A program made the translations under genes and the position numbers. Source: Crocinitomicaceae bacterium (GTDB lineage Bacteria > Bacteroidota > Bacteroidia > Flavobacteriales_D > Crocinitomicaceae). From it: a DNA stretch of 38,361 bases. The notes beneath the pieces were generated by a model. That model ran no database searches and had not been told where the DNA came from. It saw nothing but the letters and a program-made list of their open reading frames with translations. The stretch is from positions 1 to 38,361 of the forward strand of contig JACJYW010000015.1 of the NCBI GenBank assembly GCA_020635955.1, written 5' to 3'. Numbering within the stretch: position 1 is the stretch's first letter; each line of letters opens with the position of its first letter. This document shows positions 33,220 through 38,361 of the stretch, in pieces.

Positions 33220-35673
33220 TTAGTCAAAATCGCCACCGCCTTCACCAGATCCGAAATTACGCTTACGTTTCTCTTGATCCTGATTACCAAAACGGTAGCC
33301 GAAAGTTAACATAAATCTTCTAGACTGATGTTTAAAATATCCGCTGTTCTGGAATTCTCCGGCAGAACTAGTAGAGTATCCGAATCGTTTTGTATTGAAC
33401 ACATCAGTGATCTTCAAATTCAAATACATTTTGTCTTTAAAGAAGCTGTATTTGGCTGCCAGATCCATTCCGTACATTGGGATAGATGACCCCTGAGCAA
33501 ATACCATAGGCGACCTATAATATCCTGTCATTTGAACAGTCCACACCTTTTTAAAGGTCATTGTTGATTGCATCCTGGTTGACCAGGTGATCCCTGAGTT
33601 ATTTAGATCAGCATCTCCTGATGTGCTTTTCAAATAATTCTGTGATACGTTGCCCGTCAACATTACCTTCCACCATTTAGTTACTTTGACATTGGCAACG
33701 GCTTCCATACCAATGAAATGGCCCTGATCTAAATTTTGATACTGCGTTACTGACACGCCGTTCGTATCAACTGAAACAATTCGTTGGATCATGTTTGTCA
33801 TGTATCTGTAATACGCAGAGGTGGTTAGGGTCAGGATCTTTCCATACTTAGCATAACCAAACTCAACACTATTGATGTATTCAGGATTCAATTCAGGATT
33901 TCCTTTTCTCAAGTTGAATGGGTCAGAATATCGTGCAAAAGGATTCAATTGTCCGGTACCAGGTCGATTCACTCTTCTGGAATAGCTCAAGCTAAACTCT
34001 GCATTCTCTTTCAACGGCTTAACCATGTGAACGGAAGGATAAAAGGAGAAGTAATTGTTGTGATAATCAGTTGGGTCATTATCCAATTGCCCCAAAACGA
34101 ATACCTGTTCTAACCTCATTCCTACCTGAAATTTGAACTTTTCATAATCCTGTCCAAAGATCCCGTAAACAGCATGAACCTGTTCATTGTAGCTGAACCT
34201 GTTCACTAGTCCGGCATCAATAACACCATCTGTTTCCTGATAATAGCTTTCACGCAGATCTCTGAAAGTTGACTTAGCACCTGTTTCCAGCTTACCTTTC
34301 TTGATAGGATGATAATAATCTGCCTGAATGGTTGAAATATTACTTCCCGTACCTGATATTGCATATTGATCTAAGGTATGCTCAGCTATCAGTTCACCGG
34401 TGCCTGCATCATAATCATTCTGATAATAATTGCCCGTTTCAATACCATTTCCCGCAGAATACTGAGCAGAAAAATCAAAAGATTGGCCTTCTTTCTTTCC
34501 CTTTGCTGAATAATAGACCATACCATCTAATCCCTGGCGTTTCTCAGGATCATGACTCACTCGCAGCCATTTATTTCTTAGCGTATCGTCAATTGTCTCT
34601 TCATACCATTGATTTCCTGTACGATCTTCTTTGGAAAAATTACCATTGAAAGAAAACCCGGCTGTGTGATTCTTTTTGATATAAAAATCCATCCCTCCTT
34701 TAAAGGTATGGTTGAGTTTCCAATGTGTTCCCTGTCTATCCTGTACTATCTTATACTGACCATCATACCAATTTTCACTGCTGTTGTAATTGTTTCTATA
34801 GCCTTCATAATGATTGGTTGAGTATCCGCCATAGATGTTAAAGAATTCATTTCGATATGCCAGATTTCCAGCTAAATTGTCGTTGAATCCGAACATATTG
34901 GTGTACGTGTCTATACTATCCCAATGAATTCCATTTTCAATGCTCAGATCAATATTTCCATTGAATCCTTTCAGCTTATTTTTCTTCAAAACAATATTGA
35001 TGATCCCAGACATACCATCCGGGTCATATTTAGCAGATGGATTGGTGATCACCTCAATGGTCTCAATAGCAGAAGCCGGAATTCCTGTTAAGATTCCCTG
35101 ACGCCCTCCGCCGGTAATAGAAGATGGTTTACCATCAATTAAAATGGTGACATTGGCACTACCTCTCAGGCTGACATTGCCATCCATATCTACCGTCACA
35201 GAAGGGATATTTTCCAAAGCATCTAAAGCCGTTCCTCCGGTTGCAGTGATCTGTTTCTCTACATTAAATACCTTTCTATCGATCTGCATTTGGATGGCTT
35301 CTTTTTCGTGCACCACCTCTACTTCATTCAACAACTGATCATTTTTATCAAGCAAAATGGAGCCCAGATCAAGATTGGATTGTTTAGGGGATAATGTTAT
35401 ACCATCTTTGAAAAAGGAATTATATCCGAAAGCAGAAACCTTTAAAAGATAAGTTCCAAAAGGAATGGCATCAATACGAAAAGCTCCATCTTCTTTGGTA
35501 ATCCCACCCGTTATAATGCTGCTATCTTTACCATCAAGCAGATAAACTTTAGTGTATACCAAATTCTCCTGATTATCTGAACTCTTTACAGATCCTGACA
35601 AGACGCCGGTCTTTGACTGTGCTTGAGAAAACACAGTAAACAACATTCCGATTATCAGTAAGTAGATTTTCAT
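33220..35673 (-). CDS. TonB-dependent receptor-like outer membrane beta-barrel protein
   Basis: An 817-residue outer-membrane protein. A signal peptide (MKIYLLIIGMLFTVFSQAQ) is followed by a carboxypeptidase-regulatory-like domain (about residues 23-105: GVLSGSVKSSDNQENLVYTKVYL, FGTYLLKVSAFGY). A plug domain comes next (ALENIPSVTVDMDGNVSLRG, VTILIDGKPSS, YDPDGMSGIINIVLKK), and the rest is a barrel of alternating strands with aromatic ends. It resembles the 'outer membrane beta-barrel' receptors common in Bacteroidota, which take up or sense an unknown ligand via TonB. It has its own promoter and leads into the SDR gene. No substrate is predicted. Confidence 0.9.
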   Translation of the reverse strand: MKIYLLIIGMLFTVFSQAQSKTGVLSGSVKSSDNQENLVYTKVYLLDGKDSSIITGGITKEDGAFRIDAIPFGTYLLKVSAFGYNSFFKDGITLSPKQSNLDLGSILLDKNDQLLNEVEVVHEKEAIQMQIDRKVFNVEKQITATGGTALDALENIPSVTVDMDGNVSLRGSANVTILIDGKPSSITGGGRQGILTGIPASAIETIEVITNPSAKYDPDGMSGIINIVLKKNKLKGFNGNIDLSIENGIHWDSIDTYTNMFGFNDNLAGNLAYRNEFFNIYGGYSTNHYEGYRNNYNSSENWYDGQYKIVQDRQGTHWKLNHTFKGGMDFYIKKNHTAGFSFNGNFSKEDRTGNQWYEETIDDTLRNKWLRVSHDPEKRQGLDGMVYYSAKGKKEGQSFDFSAQYSAGNGIETGNYYQNDYDAGTGELIAEHTLDQYAISGTGSNISTIQADYYHPIKKGKLETGAKSTFRDLRESYYQETDGVIDAGLVNRFSYNEQVHAVYGIFGQDYEKFKFQVGMRLEQVFVLGQLDNDPTDYHNNYFSFYPSVHMVKPLKENAEFSLSYSRRVNRPGTGQLNPFARYSDPFNLRKGNPELNPEYINSVEFGYAKYGKILTLTTSAYYRYMTNMIQRIVSVDTNGVSVTQYQNLDQGHFIGMEAVANVKVTKWWKVMLTGNVSQNYLKSTSGDADLNNSGITWSTRMQSTMTFKKVWTVQMTGYYRSPMVFAQGSSIPMYGMDLAAKYSFFKDKMYLNLKITDVFNTKRFGYSTSSAGEFQNSGYFKHQSRRFMLTFGYRFGNQDQEKRKRNFGSGEGGGDFD

Positions 35674-35681
35674 ATTGAGTA

Positions 35682-35711
35682 CAAATTTAGCGTATTGTTC
35701 TCAGCTTCAAA
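35682..35711 (-). promoter_or_regulatory. Promoter of the TonB-dependent-receptor-like gene
   Basis: On the minus strand, TTTG (35711-35708), an 18-base spacer and TAAATTTG (35689-35682), an exact consensus match. The -7 box lies only 8 bases before the start codon, so the mRNA would be almost leaderless. Confidence 0.75.
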
Positions 35712-35900
35712 TGAAAGAATGATGAATGGTTGTTTTTTGATTTTTTGGGAATTGAATTCTTTTTCCTTTGAATTGAGACTTTAAAAAATGGTTCTAAATA
35801 GCTCAATCTCAGCATCTGTCTAAAATCTTCTGAATTTGCATTTTCACTGCAAAACGAGAGGAAATTATTACTAACTTTATGCCTCCAAAAATCGAAGTAA

Positions 35901-38309
35901 ATGGCGGCTAAGGAAGAAGTTTTGAGCACTACGGATAAAAAATACATCACAGAGGTTTTAGCAGATTATAAACTGGCTAGATTATCAAGAGAAGCATCTT
36001 TAATGGGAAGACGTGAAGTTCTTGGAGGAAAGGCCAAGTTTGGAATCTTTGGTGATGGAAAGGAAGTTGCTCAGATCGCAATGGCTAAACAATTCAAGAA
36101 TGGAGATTTCAGATCAGGATATTACCGTGATCAGACCTTCATGATGGCTATTGGTGCGTTGACCGTAAAAGAATATTTTGCTGCTCTTTATGCGCATACT
36201 GAATTAGACAAAGAACCAGCATCTGCAGGAAGACAAATGGGTGGACACTTCTCTACTCGAAGCCTGAACAGTGATGGAACCTGGAAAAATCTGATGGAAC
36301 AAAAGAACAGTTCTGCGGACATCTCCCCTACTGCTGGTCAAATGCCAAGATTAGTTGGATTAGCATTAGCTTCTAAAGTTTACAGAAACAATAAGGAACT
36401 CCATTCAATGAAGGAGTTTACCAATAAAGGAAATGAGGTAGCATTTGGAACTATTGGTGATGCCAGTACTTCTGAAGGACCATTCTGGGAATCTATCAAT
36501 GCCGCAGGTGTATTGCAAATACCTTTAGCTATGTCTGTTTGGGATGATGGTTACGGGATCTCAGTTCCTAAAAAATATCAAACTACTACCGGCAGTATTT
36601 CTCAGGCCTTGTCTGGTATGCAAAGAACAGAGGATTTCACAGGTTATGAGATCTTCAAAACCAAAGGATGGGATTATCCGCACTTGTGTGAGACCTATGA
36701 AAAGGCCATCAAATTGTGCAGAGAAGAGCATGTTCCGGTATTGATCCACGTGGAAGAAGTGAATCAACCGCAAGGACACTCCACTTCAGGTTCTCATGAG
36801 CGTTACAAATCAGAAGAACGTCTGCAATGGGAAACAGATATGGATTGTATTGAGAAATTCAAAGAATTCATTCTGAATGCAGGTATTTCATCTGAAGACG
36901 AGTTGAATAAAATTGACGAAGAGGCTAAAAAACAGGTTCGTGATGAAAAAGGTGCAGCCTGGAAAGAATTCAATGAATTGATCACAGCTGATCTGAACAA
37001 AGCTGTTGAGCTATTGAATGCTATGGCTCAGGAAAGTTCGAATGGTGTATTCATTCAAAAGATTGCCAATGACCTGAAACGTGTCATGGGACCAATCAAA
37101 AGAGACGTGTTTTCATCTGCCAGAATGGGATTGCGCCAAATGCGTGGTGAATCTTCGCCTTCTAAGACGCAGATGATCCAGTGGTTAGAGGAAAAAGAAG
37201 CAGAGAACTTTGACAAATACTCCTCTTTCCTTTACAATGAATATGATAGTAGTGCTTTAAAAGTTGAACCTGTTGCTCCTATTTTCAGTGGTTCAGAAAC
37301 CAATGATGGAAGGATCATTCTAAGAGACAACTTTGATGCGGTTTTCAAAAAATACCCTCAAACATTAACGTTTGGAGAAGATGTTGGTAAGATTGGTGGT
37401 GTAAACCAATCTATGGAAGGGATGCAGGATAAATTTGGTGAATTGCGTGTAAGCGATACCGGTATTCGCGAGTGCACCATTATTGGTCAGGGTATTGGAA
37501 TGGCCATGAGAGGTTTAAAACCAATTGCAGAGATCCAATATTTAGATTACCTGTTGTATGCTATTCAGATCATGTCTGACGACTTAGCTACTGTTCAATA
37601 TAGAACCAAAGGAGGACAAAAAGCTCCTTTGATCATTCGTACCAGAGGTCACCGTTTAGAGGGAATCTGGCATTCAGGTTCTCCAATGGGGATGATCATC
37701 AACGCCTTGAGAGGAATGTGGGTATGTGTTCCAAGAAACATGACCAAAGCAGCTGGTATGTATAATACTTTGTTAGCCTCAGATGATCCGGCTTTGGTGA
37801 TTGAGCCTTTGAATGGATACAGAAAGAAAGAAGAGATCCCAACGAATTACGGAGAGTTTAAAGAACCTTTGGGTAAAGTGGATACAGTAGTTGAAGGAAC
37901 GGATGTTACTGTGGTTTCTTATGGTTCTACCTTCAATATTTGTGAGGACGTAGTTAAACAATTGGCTGAAGTAGGTATTTCAGTTGAATTGATAGATGCA
38001 CAAACCTTGATTCCGTTTGACCTTGATCATGATATTGCAAAATCACTTGCTAAAACGAATCGTTTGGTTATTGTAGATGAAGATGTTTCTTCAGGAGCAA
38101 CAGCTTATATGTTAGATCAGATCTTAGTGAAGCAAAATGCGTATTTCAGCTTAGATTCTCAGCCCTTGACAATTGCTGCTCAAGATCACCGTCCGGCTTA
38201 CGGTACAGATGGGGATTACTTCTCAAAACCAAATACCGAAAGTATTTTTGACGGTATTTACGGTTTAATGCACGAAGCTGATCCGGTGAAGTATCCGGCG
38301 ATCTACTAA
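35901..38309 (+). CDS. Fused 2-oxoacid dehydrogenase E1 alpha/beta subunit
   Basis: An 802-residue fusion of the two E1 subunits of a 2-oxoacid (branched-chain or pyruvate-type) dehydrogenase complex, using thiamine diphosphate. The alpha part is about residues 1-420. The cofactor motif GDASTSEG begins at 186, and the second part of the motif is VWDDGYGISVP (D215, D216), where unfused E1 alpha usually has NN. HSTSGSHERY at 293-302 matches the active-site loop. The beta part is about 465-802, with TFGEDVGKIGG at 490-500 and LVIVDEDVSSGATA near 722-735. The ATG at 35901 is clear. TAACTTTA at 35872-35879 is a weak -7 box. E2 and E3 are not in the window. Substrate specificity is unknown. Confidence 0.93.
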   Translation: MAAKEEVLSTTDKKYITEVLADYKLARLSREASLMGRREVLGGKAKFGIFGDGKEVAQIAMAKQFKNGDFRSGYYRDQTFMMAIGALTVKEYFAALYAHTELDKEPASAGRQMGGHFSTRSLNSDGTWKNLMEQKNSSADISPTAGQMPRLVGLALASKVYRNNKELHSMKEFTNKGNEVAFGTIGDASTSEGPFWESINAAGVLQIPLAMSVWDDGYGISVPKKYQTTTGSISQALSGMQRTEDFTGYEIFKTKGWDYPHLCETYEKAIKLCREEHVPVLIHVEEVNQPQGHSTSGSHERYKSEERLQWETDMDCIEKFKEFILNAGISSEDELNKIDEEAKKQVRDEKGAAWKEFNELITADLNKAVELLNAMAQESSNGVFIQKIANDLKRVMGPIKRDVFSSARMGLRQMRGESSPSKTQMIQWLEEKEAENFDKYSSFLYNEYDSSALKVEPVAPIFSGSETNDGRIILRDNFDAVFKKYPQTLTFGEDVGKIGGVNQSMEGMQDKFGELRVSDTGIRECTIIGQGIGMAMRGLKPIAEIQYLDYLLYAIQIMSDDLATVQYRTKGGQKAPLIIRTRGHRLEGIWHSGSPMGMIINALRGMWVCVPRNMTKAAGMYNTLLASDDPALVIEPLNGYRKKEEIPTNYGEFKEPLGKVDTVVEGTDVTVVSYGSTFNICEDVVKQLAEVGISVELIDAQTLIPFDLDHDIAKSLAKTNRLVIVDEDVSSGATAYMLDQILVKQNAYFSLDSQPLTIAAQDHRPAYGTDGDYFSKPNTESIFDGIYGLMHEADPVKYPAIY

Positions 38310-38334
38310 TTAGTTAGCTTTATACTATAAAAGG

Positions 38335-38356
38335 AATAAAACCCATGGGTTTTATT
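38335..38356. terminator. Terminator after the E1 gene
   Basis: A perfect inverted repeat AATAAAACCC/GGGTTTTATT around AT, 25 bases after the stop, with A- and T-rich arms that allow termination in either direction. Confidence 0.85.
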
Positions 38357-38361
38357 CAAAC

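Noticed and set aside
36743..36756. parS-like palindrome GATCCACGTGGAAG
   Set aside because: It encodes part of LIHVEEV in the E1 gene, and the outer bases do not match parS (TGTTTCACGTGAAACA-like) well.
1..38361. CRISPR array, insertion sequence, prophage, tRNA or rRNA
   Set aside because: I saw no direct-repeat arrays, transposase genes, phage structural genes, tRNA cloverleaf signs or rRNA sequence when reading both strands by eye; a tRNAscan run would be needed to exclude a tRNA fully.

Overview
The window is a 38.4 kb AT-rich chromosomal segment of a member of the Bacteroidota, most likely a flavobacterial lineage. The signs are a protein with SprB-like repeats and a type IX secretion (T9SS) sorting domain, Bacteroidota-restricted families (DUF4294, DUF4924, DUF5683), a fused E1 alpha/beta 2-oxoacid dehydrogenase, mitochondrial-type aconitase, and promoters of the Bacteroidota type (TTTG, 18-19 bases, TAnnTTTG). 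I see no rRNA, tRNA, insertion sequence, prophage or CRISPR array. Most of it reads as ordinary core genome.

Layout. 1-1.3 kb: the 3' end of an M3 oligoendopeptidase, a barstar-like gene and a 49-codon small gene. 1.3-6.9 kb: an ECF sigma factor divergent from a uvrA-type gene, followed by a two-TM protein, a secreted protein and proC. 6.9-9.1 kb: a protein with an internal duplication, a DUF4294 protein, a lipoprotein and a STAS-like DUF7793 protein. 9.1-12.3 kb: DUF5683, parB, parA (one leftward operon) and a family 2 glycosyltransferase. 12.5-15.4 kb: a 974-residue secreted protein with nine SprB-like repeats. 15.5-18.3 kb: a membrane polyferredoxin and an FAD/NAD oxidoreductase, directly abutting. 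18.3-24.1 kb: an MscS-like channel overlapping the 3' end of a 1689-residue protein. 24.3-27.1 kb: DinB-like, LpxL-like acyltransferase, DUF4924 and OmpH-like genes. 27.2-31.5 kb: a SiaC-family protein, a BadF-type kinase, aconitase and a thioesterase. 31.5-38.3 kb: a lipoprotein, a possible 40-codon gene, an SDR, a TonB-dependent-receptor-like protein and the fused E1 dehydrogenase.

The most unusual item is the 1689-residue protein. It joins a complete SLC12 cation-chloride-cotransporter-like transporter (membrane core plus the family's cytoplasmic domain) to about 550 residues of helical, coiled-coil-like sequence, then a P-loop ATPase domain and a possible winged helix. The overlapping downstream gene encodes an MscS-like channel. 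Together they suggest an ATPase-controlled ion and volume regulation module; the function is inference.

Second-tier points: a SiaC-like protein whose phospho-acceptor threonine position is isoleucine, a barstar with no nuclease beside it, a UvrA lacking half of its first zinc site, and several genes whose only plausible start is TTG (or, once, GTG/CTG).
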